Positions 5,917-13,658 of a DNA stretch of 14,685 bases are shown piece after piece. Under the pieces are notes generated by a model, which worked only from the letters and a program-made list of their open reading frames with translations, did not search any database and was not told the DNA's origin. How positions within the stretch are numbered: the stretch's first letter is position 1; every line of letters begins with the position of its first letter. Both the position numbers and the translations under genes were made by a program. The stretch is from Dyella_B sp035277725 (GTDB taxonomy: Bacteria; Pseudomonadota; Gammaproteobacteria; Xanthomonadales; Rhodanobacteraceae), in NCBI RefSeq assembly GCF_035277725.1, contig NZ_DATEJY010000147.1, positions 1 to 14,685 of the forward strand, in the 5' to 3' direction.

Positions 5917-7248
5917 ATGTCGAAGCATCGGTTCCATCGCCTTGCCGCGTTGCTCGGCGGCATGCTCATCGCCTGCACCATGGGCGCATCCGCCGATACC
6001 ATTTCGCCGCCGAAACCCGCTGATCACGCCTGGCTGCTCAAGGCCGACCGCGTCTTCGATGCCCGCAGCGAACAAGCCCATGCGGGCTGGGTGGTACTGG
6101 TGCAAGGCGACAAGATCATCGCCGTAGGACCTATATCAGACGTGCACACCCCACCCGGCACGCAAACCCTCGATCTACCCGGCACTACCCTGCTGCCCGG
6201 CCTGATCGACGCACACTCACACATCTTCCTGCATCCCTACAACGAAACCTTGTGGAACGATCAGGTGCTGAAGGAAACGCAGTCGTATCGCACCATCGAA
6301 GCGGTAAAGCACGTGCACGACACCTTGATGGCCGGCTTCACCGCCTTGCGCGATCTGGGTACGGAAGGTGCGGGCTATGCCGATGTCGATGTGCAACGCG
6401 CCATCCATGACGGATTGATTCCCGGGCCGCATATGTTCGTTGCCACGCGCGCCACCATCGCCGCGCACTGCTATGGTCCTGGCCCCGAAGGCTTCCGCAC
6501 CGACCTCGATCTTCCGCAAGGCGGCATTCCGGTTGCCGGCGTACCGGCCATGATCGACGCCGTGCGCGACCAGGCCGGCCACGGCGCCGACTGGATCAAG
6601 ATCTACGCCGACTACCACTGCGGCAAGAGCAAAGGCGCCGTGCCCACCTTCAGCGAGGAAGAACTGAAAGCCGGCGTCGACACCGCCCACTCACTGGGCC
6701 TGCCCGTCTCCATGCATTCGACCACCGCCGAAGGCATGCGCCGCGCCGTACTCGCCGGCGTCGACACCATCGAACACGGCTACGGCGGCACCCCGGCAGT
6801 GTTCGCGCTGATGAAACAGCACAACGTCGCCTATCTGCCCACCCTGGAAGCCGAAGCGGCCTACGCCGAATACTTCCGCAACTGGAAACCCGGCCAGCCA
6901 CCCGACGCTGGCATGCAAGAAGCCGCCAACGCCTTCAAAAACGCCATGCAGGCCGGCGTCATGATCGGCTGCGGCAGCGACGTGGGTGTATTCACCCACG
7001 GCACCAATTACAAGGAACTGGAATGGATGGTGCGCGATGGCATGTCACCGGCACGCGCATTGCTCGCAGCGACGGCGGTGGATGCGAAGATTCTGCGGCA
7101 GCAGGATCAGTTCGGGCAGCTCAAGGCGGGGCTGGATGCCGACATTATCGCTGTGCAAGGCGACCCGACGGCTGACATCAGTGCGATCGAGCATGTGCCG
7201 TTCGTGATGAAGGGCGGTGTGATCTACAAACAATTTGCCCCGCCATGA
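5917..7248 (+). CDS. Exported metal-dependent amidohydrolase (imidazolonepropionase/prolidase-like group)
   Basis: The 443-residue protein has a basic N-terminus and hydrophobic core (1-26). Cleavage after GASA (23-26) is plausible, and LIAC (17-20) is also a possible lipobox, so it is periplasmic or a lipoprotein. The mature part is a complete TIM-barrel amidohydrolase: DAHSHIF with H100 and H102, DWIKIYAD with bridging lysine K228, MHST (H267), EHGYGG (H287) and GSDVGVFTHG (D355). It ends in the usual LKAGLDADIIAV strand. Exported members with this layout often act as dipeptidases on Xaa-Pro or Xaa-Arg/Lys substrates. HutI (imidazolonepropionase) is related but cytoplasmic, so I do not call it HutI despite the urocanase gene nearby. 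The start is supported by GGGGAG 6 nt upstream. Confidence 0.85.
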   Translation: MSKHRFHRLAALLGGMLIACTMGASADTISPPKPADHAWLLKADRVFDARSEQAHAGWVVLVQGDKIIAVGPISDVHTPPGTQTLDLPGTTLLPGLIDAHSHIFLHPYNETLWNDQVLKETQSYRTIEAVKHVHDTLMAGFTALRDLGTEGAGYADVDVQRAIHDGLIPGPHMFVATRATIAAHCYGPGPEGFRTDLDLPQGGIPVAGVPAMIDAVRDQAGHGADWIKIYADYHCGKSKGAVPTFSEEELKAGVDTAHSLGLPVSMHSTTAEGMRRAVLAGVDTIEHGYGGTPAVFALMKQHNVAYLPTLEAEAAYAEYFRNWKPGQPPDAGMQEAANAFKNAMQAGVMIGCGSDVGVFTHGTNYKELEWMVRDGMSPARALLAATAVDAKILRQQDQFGQLKAGLDADIIAVQGDPTADISAIEHVPFVMKGGVIYKQFAPP

Positions 7249-7258
7249 AGCTGCGTAG

Positions 7259-7278
7259 GTTGGGGTGCGAACCTCAAC
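7259..7278. terminator. Hairpin between convergent genes
   Basis: GTTGGGGT (7259-7266) and ACCTCAAC (7271-7278) pair with one G-U in a short stem between the convergent amidohydrolase and signal-peptide genes. There is no T tract. It may be a weak terminator or a dispersed-repeat unit. Confidence 0.3.
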
Positions 7279-7309
7279 ATGCCTCCTTGCACGGTATAGC
7301 TGACTGCGT

Positions 7310-7861
7310 TTATGGCATCCCTGGTGGAACAATTCCATCAGCGGCCGGAGGACTGCCGATATATCTTCCGCACGCCGGATACGTCACTGTGCCATCCTCA
7401 TGCCTTACATATGGAAGGTACGAAAGCGTTTCGTCCGTATTTTTCTGTACGCAGAACATGCCGGAATACCGTATTCCCGACCAATCGTTGGCTTTATTCA
7501 GTTCTCTTAGCGAGAAGTTATAAGTCCTTCCTGCTTTCAGCGGATGCATATCGCCAACTGGCCGGTAGCCATCGATTGCTTGACCAAAGACGACGCACTG
7601 TCCGGGCCGAAGTACCAGCGGTTTAACACCCGGCACCCACTCTATGCCCCATTGGGAAGAAAATTCACTCTGCCCGTGGGAGTCTTCCCATACGCCAGTA
7701 AATTTCAAGGCCATGCTTTTGGCGTCACTTACGGGGATGCAGGCTGCGGGGAGATGGTCGATTTGCCGAATAATGAGGGGAAGAGGAGCGGTAGACATGC
7801 CGTGCGCCCGGCCAGCACAAAGGATCACGGTTGCCGCAACCAAAAAAGCATGAATTTTCAT
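7310..7861 (-). CDS. Secreted hypothetical protein, candidate immunity partner of the upstream metallopeptidase
   Basis: I start it at ATG 7861, because translation there opens with a clear signal peptide: MKIHAFLVAATVILCAGRAHG (residues 1-21, cleavage near 21). The in-frame extension to 7975 would overlap the upstream gene and has no signal. The mature part (about 160 residues) has four cysteines (C58, C86, C136 and C163 by my count), fitting disulphides in an oxidising compartment. It also has conserved-looking segments such as NFSLRELNKAND and IRYSGMFCVQKN. I do not recognise the family. It begins 16 nt after the stop of the HExxH gene, so the two are one operon. A small exported protein right after a putative secreted peptidase is the usual arrangement of an effector and its periplasmic immunity protein; that pairing is inference. 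Confidence 0.6.
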   Translation of the reverse strand: MKIHAFLVAATVILCAGRAHGMSTAPLPLIIRQIDHLPAACIPVSDAKSMALKFTGVWEDSHGQSEFSSQWGIEWVPGVKPLVLRPGQCVVFGQAIDGYRPVGDMHPLKAGRTYNFSLRELNKANDWSGIRYSGMFCVQKNTDETLSYLPYVRHEDGTVTYPACGRYIGSPPAADGIVPPGMP

Positions 7862-7877
7862 GAGTACCGATGACTTC

Positions 7878-8825
7878 CTATCGCGGCAAAAGGGTCTTGT
7901 CCCGGGGATTTGCGAGAAGCGGTGCCATGACACGCTGCAAAAGATCTGAGGACATGCTTTGGTTGTAAGCCGCAAAGGGATGTTTATACACGCAAATCAT
8001 GTAGTAATCAGAAATAATATTGCCTTGCTGCTCCATATTGAAGTCGCTGAGGTGGCTATCTGATGTAAGTTGATACATGTAAGCAGAGCGCCCACGACTT
8101 GTCACGGTCAACCCGTGCGTCTTTACTCCATAGCCCATCTGATGCTGCCAAACATGCGTCATTTCATGCATGAAGAGCGCCCGCGAGGTATCCGATTCGG
8201 AAAAATCGGGCTTATAGATGTCTTTCGGAAAATACATTTGCCCATTCGGAGTCACGGCCGTATTCCTATCCTGCATGCCCATGAACAACCACCATCCATG
8301 GCTGTGGATAAGGATAGTTTTGTAATTGAGCCCATCACCAAACACTGTCCGGGCCATGGCTAATTCACCACTAGCCAGTCCCCGCTTGCTCGGGGCGGGT
8401 AGTTTCACGGTATCCACCGAGGTACCGGCGCCGCAGCGACGAGTGGAAAGCTTGTCAGCTTGTAGCGGAATATCCACACGCTCGTGGACGATATCCCATC
8501 CGCAACATTCTTGCTGTGTGCGGCGCAGCGATGGCGCTAATGCAATAGATCGAAATGCCACGGGGAGGCTGGTCTCAATTCGCCGCGTGCGTCCCCGATC
8601 GTCGGTGCTTCCGGCATGTCGAAGGCCGCCATCCAGCGTCACGATATATTCCAGATGTGCGCCAGGCTCACGATTAGGACCGATAAGTTGCAACTGTGCA
8701 TCGCAACGCCGCAGGGAGGTGTCGGAAGAGATTCCGGAAGCGCTGCTCGGGCGGCACTCCGGACAGGTTGGGTCATAGCATCGTTGCATGCGCTTCCAGC
8801 TTCTTGGGCTGACAAGTTGGTCCAT
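7878..8825 (-). CDS. vgr-related zinc metallopeptidase, probable type VI secretion-type toxin
   Basis: The 315-residue protein has two parts. The N-terminal part holds C16, C21 and C24 and then a segment reading LEYIVTLDGGLRHAGSTDDRGRT (positions 58-80). This resembles the small 'G-x-TD-x-x-G-x-T' domain often found in PAAR/VgrG-linked toxins. The C-terminal part (about 148-290) resembles 'vgr related' proteins: LASGELAMARTVFGD, then the zinc motif FMHEMTHVWQHQ (H220, E221, H224), then NMEQQGN, where E265 is the probable third ligand. It should therefore be a gluzincin-like peptidase. No signal peptide is seen, so export would need a secretion machine, but no vgrG, hcp or tss gene is in the window, making it an orphan cargo gene. 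The start at 8825 lacks a good ribosome site; ATG at 8789, with GGAAG upstream, is an alternative. Confidence 0.7.
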   Translation of the reverse strand: MDQLVSPRSWKRMQRCYDPTCPECRPSSASGISSDTSLRRCDAQLQLIGPNREPGAHLEYIVTLDGGLRHAGSTDDRGRTRRIETSLPVAFRSIALAPSLRRTQQECCGWDIVHERVDIPLQADKLSTRRCGAGTSVDTVKLPAPSKRGLASGELAMARTVFGDGLNYKTILIHSHGWWLFMGMQDRNTAVTPNGQMYFPKDIYKPDFSESDTSRALFMHEMTHVWQHQMGYGVKTHGLTVTSRGRSAYMYQLTSDSHLSDFNMEQQGNIISDYYMICVYKHPFAAYNQSMSSDLLQRVMAPLLANPRDKTLLPR

Positions 8826-9243
8826 TTATGTAGCATGCAAGGTGTTTTGTTGCGAGTGGTGATGTCGCACTTGCAACGAAAGCTTTCTCCGATTGATTGG
8901 GCTTAGGAAGGAAGTGAAGTAGCAGGCAACAGTCAGTCAAAAGTCCACTACGGCCATCACTTGCACGGACACAAAACCCATACTCATCCGTAATCTTGCT
9001 TTTATTGCGACATCTCTACTTGCCACTGGAAATGCCGCAGCGGAAACGCATTCCGCCAAGTGCAGTGCAGCGCAGCGCAAGCCGAAGCTGCGGATGCTGC
9101 CCTGGATACGCTCAATAGCTGGGCATTTCGCACAAAGTGTGCACAGTGCGACGCTGGCGGCATTGACGAAGGCAGCAGCGGAGGCAGCTAACGCCTCCTG
9201 ATGACCTTGCTTGTTGCCCTGGCTGAAACCAGGGCAACGCACA
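8826..9243. other. Intergenic region between HigA-like antitoxin gene and metallopeptidase gene
   Basis: About 420 nt. The left part (8826-8940) is AT-richer and should hold the promoter of the leftward metallopeptidase operon, though I find no convincing -35/-10 pair. From 8940 to 9200 both strands are open but neither frame has a start with a ribosome site. A perfect hairpin, GTTGCCCTGG/CCAGGGCAAC, lies at 9213-9238 just after the antitoxin stop. Confidence 0.4.
9213..9238 (-). terminator. Perfect 10-bp hairpin downstream of the antitoxin gene
   Basis: GTTGCCCTGG (9213-9222), a 6-nt loop, and CCAGGGCAAC (9229-9238) begin 5 nt past the end of the leftward antitoxin gene. The position suits a terminator, but no U tract follows the stem leftward, so the role is uncertain. 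Confidence 0.4.
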
Positions 9244-9561
9244 CTAAGCTGCAGCAAGTACTTTGCGAACTGTTCTCGGAGCGGCAACAGTAACTTTCAA
9301 CAGAGCCTTAGCTGCGCCACTCGGCTCTCGCCTGCCCTGCTCCCAATCTTGCAAGGTGCGCACTGATACGCCAAGCATCTCCGCAAAATCGGCCTGGGAA
9401 AGTCCCAGCTTGAGCCGGGCCTCAGTAGCCTGGCTTACCTCAACACGTATGATGCGCCCGGTTCTACCGGCTTTAATATCGCGCACAGCCTGCAGCAGCT
9501 CGCTACCAAGATCACGCTGGCGCTCTCGTGCTGCCAACTTCGCTTCGCCTTTTTTAGTCAT
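9244..9561 (-). CDS. HigA/XRE-family antitoxin
   Basis: The 105-residue protein carries an XRE helix-turn-helix at about 50-86: LKLGLSQADFAEMLGVSV, then RTLQDWEQGRREPSG, a textbook match including the 'S-x-x-x-FA-x-x-LGVS' turn. The N-terminal 45 residues are charged and include the IRVEVSQA stretch that commonly precedes the helix-turn-helix in HigA2-type antitoxins. Its ATG at 9561 overlaps the toxin stop (TAA at 9554-9556) by 8 nt, so translation is coupled, and toxin-first order is typical of higBA. It should neutralise the upstream toxin and, through the helix-turn-helix, repress the operon at the palindromes at 9895-9926. Confidence 0.88.
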   Translation of the reverse strand: MTKKGEAKLAARERQRDLGSELLQAVRDIKAGRTGRIIRVEVSQATEARLKLGLSQADFAEMLGVSVRTLQDWEQGRREPSGAAKALLKVTVAAPRTVRKVLAAA

Positions 9562-9868
9562 GGACGATAGTCTCCTTCAATGCCTTGAGGACATGTCCTG
9601 GAATATTTTCCTGCATGTTCTTTCCATATATCGTCAACAACCAAATGCATCCATCACGTAACTTCAAGTAATAGATGACTCGAATGCCACCACGCTTACA
9701 TTTGCCTGGTGTATGCCACCGCAGCTTGCGGCAGCCTCCCGAACCCGGAATGAGATCACCCGCTTCCGGCCAACGTGATAACGCCGCCTGCAACGCGCTG
9801 TAGCTTTCGTCATCCAGATACTCATATACCCACCGCTCAAAGAGCGGCGATTCGATAAATTCGAACAC
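9554..9868 (-). CDS. RelE/HigB-family toxin (type II toxin-antitoxin mRNA interferase)
   Basis: I start it at GTG 9868, which has GGAAGGGAG 6 nt upstream; the open frame back to 9919 would run into the operator palindrome. The 104 residues follow the HigB2/RelE pattern: DDESYSALQAALSRWPEAGD (19-38), LIPGSGGCRKLRW (39-51), then KCKRGGIRVIYYL (57-69) and a final ...LLTIYGKN (77-84). The basic RKLRW and K-x-RGG-x-RVIYY segments line the RNA-binding face in this family, which cuts mRNA on the ribosome. Length and residues look intact, so the toxin is probably active. A rare GTG start may keep toxin output low relative to the antitoxin. Confidence 0.87.
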   Translation of the reverse strand: MFEFIESPLFERWVYEYLDDESYSALQAALSRWPEAGDLIPGSGGCRKLRWHTPGKCKRGGIRVIYYLKLRDGCIWLLTIYGKNMQENIPGHVLKALKETIVHD

Positions 9869-9894
9869 AGTGGACTCCCTTCCATACACTACTC

Positions 9895-9926
9895 TACGGC
9901 ATTGCCGTTTATACGGCAATGCCGTA
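9895..9926. promoter_or_regulatory. Doubled palindromic operator of the higBA-like operon
   Basis: TACGGCATTGCCGT (9895-9908) and its exact reverse complement (9913-9926) are separated by TTAT. Each arm is itself a near-palindrome, ACGGCA-T-TGCCGT, so the site can be read as two adjacent binding sites for a dimeric helix-turn-helix protein. On the leftward strand the loop region reads TATAAA, a good -10. The site therefore covers the promoter, as expected for antitoxin autoregulation. It also sits 3' of hutU but lacks a U tract, so it is a poor terminator. Confidence 0.6.
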
Positions 9927-9932
9927 CAAAAA

Positions 9933-11603
9933 CTACACCATCGGCAACTTCAGACCCTGCTCCTTCGCACACTGAATGGCAATGTCATAACCCGCATCCG
10001 CATGCCGCATCACCCCGGTACCCGGATCGTTCCACAGCACGCGCGCAATGCGCTTGTCGGCCGCTTCGGTGCCATCGCACACGATCACCACGCCGCTGTG
10101 CTGGCTGTAGCCCATGCCCACGCCGCCGCCATGATGGAAGCTCACCCACGTTGCGCCACCCGCGGTGTTGAGCAACGCATTCAACAGCGGCCAGTCGGAC
10201 ACGGCATCGCTGCCATCTTTCATCGCTTCGGTTTCGCGGTTGGGGCTGGCGACGGAGCCCGAATCGAGGTGATCGCGGCCGATCACGATGGGCGCTTTCA
10301 GCTCACCCTTGCGCACCATTTCGTTGAACGCCAAGCCGAGCTTGTGACGTTGCCCTAACCCTACCCAGCAGATGCGCGCAGGCAAGCCCTGGAAGCTGAT
10401 GCGCTGCTCCGCCATGTCCAGCCAGTTGTGCAGGTGCGGATCATCGGGAATCAACTCCTTCACCTTGGCATCGGTTTTCATGATGTCTTCCGGATCGCCG
10501 GACAATGCGACCCAGCGGAACGGCCCCACGCCGCGACAGAACAGCGGACGCACGAAGGCCGGCACGAAGCCGGGGAAATCGAAGGCGTTGGTGCAGCCTT
10601 CGTCTTTCGCCATCTGGCGGATGTTGTTGCCATAGTCGAAAGTCGGAATGCCTTGCGCATGGAACGCCAGCATGGCTTCCACGTGATTCTTCATGGATTT
10701 CTTGGCGGCATCGCGCGTGCCGTTCGGATCGCTCTTGCGGCGTTCGAACCACTGTTCCACCGTCCAGCCCTGCGGCAGGTAGCCGTTGATGGGATCGTGC
10801 GCGCTGGTCTGGTCGGTGACGGCATCTGGTTTGGCCCCGCGGCGTACGAGTTCGGGCAGTACATCGGCGGCGTTGCCGAGCAAAGCGATGGATTTGGCTT
10901 CACCGGCCTTGGTGTATGTCTCGATGCGGGCGAGTGCGTCGTCCAGATCGGTGGCTTGCTCGTCGACGTAACGCGTCTTCAGGCGGAAATCGATGCGGCT
11001 TTGCTGGCATTCGATATTCAAGCTGCACGCGCCGGCCAGCGATGCCGCCAACGGTTGCGCGCCGCCCATGCCGCCAAGGCCCGCAGTGAGAATCCACTTG
11101 CCCTTGAGGCTGCCGTTGTAATGCTGGCGACCCATTTCCACGAAGGTTTCGTAGGTGCCTTGCACGATGCCTTGCGAACCGATGTAGATCCACGAGCCGG
11201 CCGTCATCTGGCCGTACATCATCAGGCCCTTCTTATCCAATTCGTTGAAGTGCTCCCAGTTCGACCAAGCCGGCACCAGATTGGAATTGGCGATCAGCAC
11301 GCGCGGCGCATCGGGATGGGTGGGAAACACGCCGACCGGCTTGCCGGATTGCACCAGCAGGGTTTCGTTGTCGTTGAGGTCGCGCAGCGCGCGCAGGATG
11401 GCGTCGAAGCATTCCCAGTTGCGCGCGGCGCGCCCGATGCCGCCGTAGACCACCAGTTCCGCGGGGTTTTCGGCCACGGCCGGGTCCAGGTTGTTCTGGA
11501 TCATGCGGTACGGGGCTTCGGTGAGCCAGCTCTTGCAGGTGAGCGCGGTGCCGTGCGGAGCGCGAATGGTGCGGGTGGTATCGATACGGGTGGGGGCGTT
11601 CAT
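9933..11603 (-). CDS. hutU: Urocanate hydratase (urocanase)
   Basis: The 556-residue protein matches urocanase over its whole length. It converts urocanate to 4-imidazolone-5-propionate in histidine breakdown, using bound NAD+ as an electrophile, in the cytoplasm. Visible signatures are VVYGGIGRAARNWE (51-64), LTAGLGGMGGAQPLA (172-186, dinucleotide loop), FDYGNNIRQMA (322-332), FCRGVGPFRWVALSGDPEDI (355-374) and GLPARICWVGLGQR (406-419), where C412 corresponds to the essential cysteine of the family. The C-terminal SFHHGGGVGMGYSQHSG (488-504) is also typical. Length is normal and the gene looks intact. ATG at 11603 has AGGA about 10 nt upstream. No hutH, hutI, hutG or hutC is in the window; the rest of the pathway must lie to the right or elsewhere. 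The gene ends 7 nt from the toxin-antitoxin operator. Confidence 0.97.
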   Translation of the reverse strand: MNAPTRIDTTRTIRAPHGTALTCKSWLTEAPYRMIQNNLDPAVAENPAELVVYGGIGRAARNWECFDAILRALRDLNDNETLLVQSGKPVGVFPTHPDAPRVLIANSNLVPAWSNWEHFNELDKKGLMMYGQMTAGSWIYIGSQGIVQGTYETFVEMGRQHYNGSLKGKWILTAGLGGMGGAQPLAASLAGACSLNIECQQSRIDFRLKTRYVDEQATDLDDALARIETYTKAGEAKSIALLGNAADVLPELVRRGAKPDAVTDQTSAHDPINGYLPQGWTVEQWFERRKSDPNGTRDAAKKSMKNHVEAMLAFHAQGIPTFDYGNNIRQMAKDEGCTNAFDFPGFVPAFVRPLFCRGVGPFRWVALSGDPEDIMKTDAKVKELIPDDPHLHNWLDMAEQRISFQGLPARICWVGLGQRHKLGLAFNEMVRKGELKAPIVIGRDHLDSGSVASPNRETEAMKDGSDAVSDWPLLNALLNTAGGATWVSFHHGGGVGMGYSQHSGVVIVCDGTEAADKRIARVLWNDPGTGVMRHADAGYDIAIQCAKEQGLKLPMV

Positions 11604-11794
11604 CGGGAAATGTCCTGCGACTGCCTAGGGAAAGCCGCCATTATGGGCGCCGTGTTTGGAGGGCGCCAACTGCGCTGCGGCAAAAAACTCTGGCGGCGCG
11701 CACTCAGCCGCAACGCCAATTGACAGGCTTTTCACAGGCGCCCAGACTCGCCAGCGGAATCCGGATGGCCTGTTCAACCGAAGCGGGAGGCCTT

Positions 11795-12364
11795 ATGAGT
11801 GCAACACGCTCGCTGTACCGGTCCGCCCCTGTCGCCGCTGCCCTGCTCATGGCCATGAGCGCGGGATGGGCTGCCGACACGCATACCCCGTCTGATGCCC
11901 AACTGATCGCCAGTGCGATGCGTGCAGCGCCACCGGGCGTTGCCAAGGGTGCCACCATCGTTGCCATGAATGCCGACGGCACGATGCGCACACTGCGCCA
12001 AGGTACCAACGGCTACACCTGCATGCCGGACAATCCGGCCACGCCCGGACCCGATCCGATGTGCATGGACAAGAACGCGCTGGAGTGGGCGCAAGCCTGG
12101 ATGGCGCACAAGCCGCCCCCGGCCGGCAAGATCGGCGTGATGTACATGCTCGAAGGCGGTACGGATGCCAGCAACACCGATCCTTACGCGCAGAAACCGT
12201 TGCCGACCAATCATTGGATCAAGACCGGTCCGCATTTCATGATCGTGGGCGCCGATGCCAGTTTTTACGACGGGTATCCGAAGAACGCCGATCCCGATAC
12301 ATCCGCGCCCTACGTCATGTGGGCAGGTACGCCCTATCAGCATTTGATGGCCCCGGTGAAATAA
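11795..12364 (+). CDS. Secreted hypothetical protein
   Basis: ATG at 11795 follows GGGAGG by 4 nt and gives 189 residues. The N-terminus is a signal peptide with a hydrophobic core PVAAALLMAMSAGWAADT; cleavage after AWA (about residue 26) predicts a periplasmic protein. The mature part contains TIVAMNADGTMRTLRQGTNG, then YTCMPDNPATPGPDPMCMD with two cysteines, GVMYMLEGGTDASNTDPYA, and HWIKTGPHFMIVGADASFYD. It is Pro-, Met- and Gly-rich, with motifs that look well conserved, and I recall similar unnamed proteins in proteobacteria without a known function. It is 220 nt upstream of the peroxidase gene on the same strand but an inverted repeat lies between them, so a shared transcript is uncertain. 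Confidence 0.75.
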   Translation: MSATRSLYRSAPVAAALLMAMSAGWAADTHTPSDAQLIASAMRAAPPGVAKGATIVAMNADGTMRTLRQGTNGYTCMPDNPATPGPDPMCMDKNALEWAQAWMAHKPPPAGKIGVMYMLEGGTDASNTDPYAQKPLPTNHWIKTGPHFMIVGADASFYDGYPKNADPDTSAPYVMWAGTPYQHLMAPVK

Positions 12365-12406
12365 CCGGTATTCTGAAAACTGTTGGCCCGGCAGTTCGAT
12401 AGTGAT

Positions 12407-12430
12407 GTACGCGACGCATGTGTCGCGTAC
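12407..12430. repeat. Perfect inverted repeat upstream of the peroxidase gene
   Basis: GTACGCGAC (12407-12415), 6-nt spacer, GTCGCGTAC (12422-12430). It lies 43 nt past the secreted-protein stop and 155 nt before the peroxidase start. No T tract follows. It could be a terminator without U run or a regulator-binding site. Confidence 0.45.
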
Positions 12431-12584
12431 CTGCAAACAAGCACTAGCTGCCTGTGGGGAGAGCGCGCATACCAAAAAACATGTAACCCATGGCATTTCA
12501 TCGGCGAAGGTACCCGACGCGAGTGGAAGGATCGATCACACCCTTCCGTTATCCACGATCTCTTATCAGCCAGGACACGATTCC

Positions 12585-13658
12585 ATGCATGCGCCACCTC
12601 CTCTTTCCAGTCGCGGTGTTGTTTTACGCTTCGGGCTTATCGCTCTCGTGCTGCTCATCATTGTGGTGGCTTTCGGCTATGTCGGCGGCTGGTTTACGCC
12701 GCAACGACTGACGGCACAGCGGCTGGTGAATCAGCTGCAGGCCAATGCCGGGGTTTTTCCTGGCTATCGTCGCAACCACGCCAAGGGCGTATGCGTGGCC
12801 GGCTATTTCGACAGCAACGGCCAGGCGAAAACGTATTCGGTGGCGCAGGTGTTCGGGCTGGGTCGAACGCCAGTGATCGGGCGTTTCGCGGTTCCGGTCG
12901 GCAACCCTTATGCACCGGACAGCGCGATACCCATCCGCAGTTTGGCCTTGCGCTTTACGCAGGCGAACGGCCAGCAATGGCGCACGGGCATGAACAGCAT
13001 GCCGGTGTTCCCGGTCGCCACACCGCAGGCGTTTTACCAGCTGTTGCAAGCACAGCAGCCTGATCCCTCCACCGGCAAGCCCAGCCCTGCAAAGCTCGGG
13101 GCCTTCTTTGCGGCGCATCCGGAAACCGCTGCGTTTGGCGCATGGGTGAAAACGGCCGCACCTTCCGCCAGCTATGCAACCAATACCTATTGGAGCTTGA
13201 ATGCTTTTGAGTTCGTCGATGCGAAAGGCGAAAAGCACGCCGTGCGCTGGCGCGTGGTGCCGGAAGCACACGACGCTACAACCGGCGGCGCTGATGCAAA
13301 TTATCTGGATGCCGACCTCGCACAGCGGCTGGCGCAAGGGCCACAACGCTGGCATCTGATGGTGACGCTCGCCAATCCCGGCGATCCCACCAACGATGCA
13401 AGCAAGGAGTGGCCATCCGACCGGCGCGACGTGGATGCTGGCACGCTGGTGCTTACCAGCACTACACCGCAGGAAAGCGGTGAATGTCGTGACATCAACT
13501 ACGACCCCACCGTATTGCCGCACGGCATCGAGATTTCCGACGACCCGCTGCTGCCAGCGCGATCGGCTGCCTACGCCACGTCGTATCTGCGCCGCACCAG
13601 CGAGGAAGCGCATCTACCCGGCACCGCCGCAGCCACCACCAAGCCGGAGGCCAAGTAA
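12585..13658 (+). CDS. Membrane-anchored catalase-family peroxidase (SrpA-like)
   Basis: ATG at 12585, with AGGA 10 nt upstream, gives 357 residues; the longer frame to 12402 has no start signal. An N-terminal helix (about 12-32) anchors the protein with the enzyme in the periplasm. The rest is a minimal catalase fold: distal His65 in RRNHAKGVCVAG, Asn137 in GMNSMPVF, and the proximal heme motif PARSAAYATSYLRR, where Tyr330 is the heme ligand and Arg326 its partner. At about 325 catalytic residues it is far smaller than true catalases (about 480 or more), as expected for SrpA-type catalase-related peroxidases, which use an organic or electron-carrier donor rather than dismutating H2O2. Its stop overlaps the next start (TAATG), so it is coupled to cytochrome b561, which probably feeds it electrons. 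Confidence 0.88.
   Translation: MHAPPPLSSRGVVLRFGLIALVLLIIVVAFGYVGGWFTPQRLTAQRLVNQLQANAGVFPGYRRNHAKGVCVAGYFDSNGQAKTYSVAQVFGLGRTPVIGRFAVPVGNPYAPDSAIPIRSLALRFTQANGQQWRTGMNSMPVFPVATPQAFYQLLQAQQPDPSTGKPSPAKLGAFFAAHPETAAFGAWVKTAAPSASYATNTYWSLNAFEFVDAKGEKHAVRWRVVPEAHDATTGGADANYLDADLAQRLAQGPQRWHLMVTLANPGDPTNDASKEWPSDRRDVDAGTLVLTSTTPQESGECRDINYDPTVLPHGIEISDDPLLPARSAAYATSYLRRTSEEAHLPGTAAATTKPEAK

Noticed and set aside
5917..7248. Annotating the amidohydrolase as HutI because hutU is nearby
   Set aside because: It has an export signal and peptidase-like amidohydrolase motifs, and it is separated from hutU by two accessory modules.
8980..9201. + strand frame resembling a signal peptide (ILIRNLAFIATSLLATGNAAA)
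   Set aside because: No ATG/GTG/TTG start in frame and no ribosome site; probably chance or decayed coding sequence.
8937..9287. 116-codon leftward open frame overlapping the antitoxin 3' end
   Set aside because: No ribosome site, overlaps the antitoxin gene by about 44 nt, and includes the 9213-9238 hairpin; kept as intergenic.
10428..11723. 431-codon open frame on the + strand opposite hutU
   Set aside because: Antisense shadow of a complete urocanase gene; no ribosome site and no recognisable protein features.
11774..12496. 240-codon leftward open frame opposite the secreted protein gene
   Set aside because: Shadow frame; the + strand has signal peptide and ribosome site.
12624..13613. 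329-codon leftward open frame opposite the peroxidase gene
   Set aside because: Antisense to a gene with full catalase-fold motifs; composition is Arg/His/Cys-rich as expected for a shadow frame.
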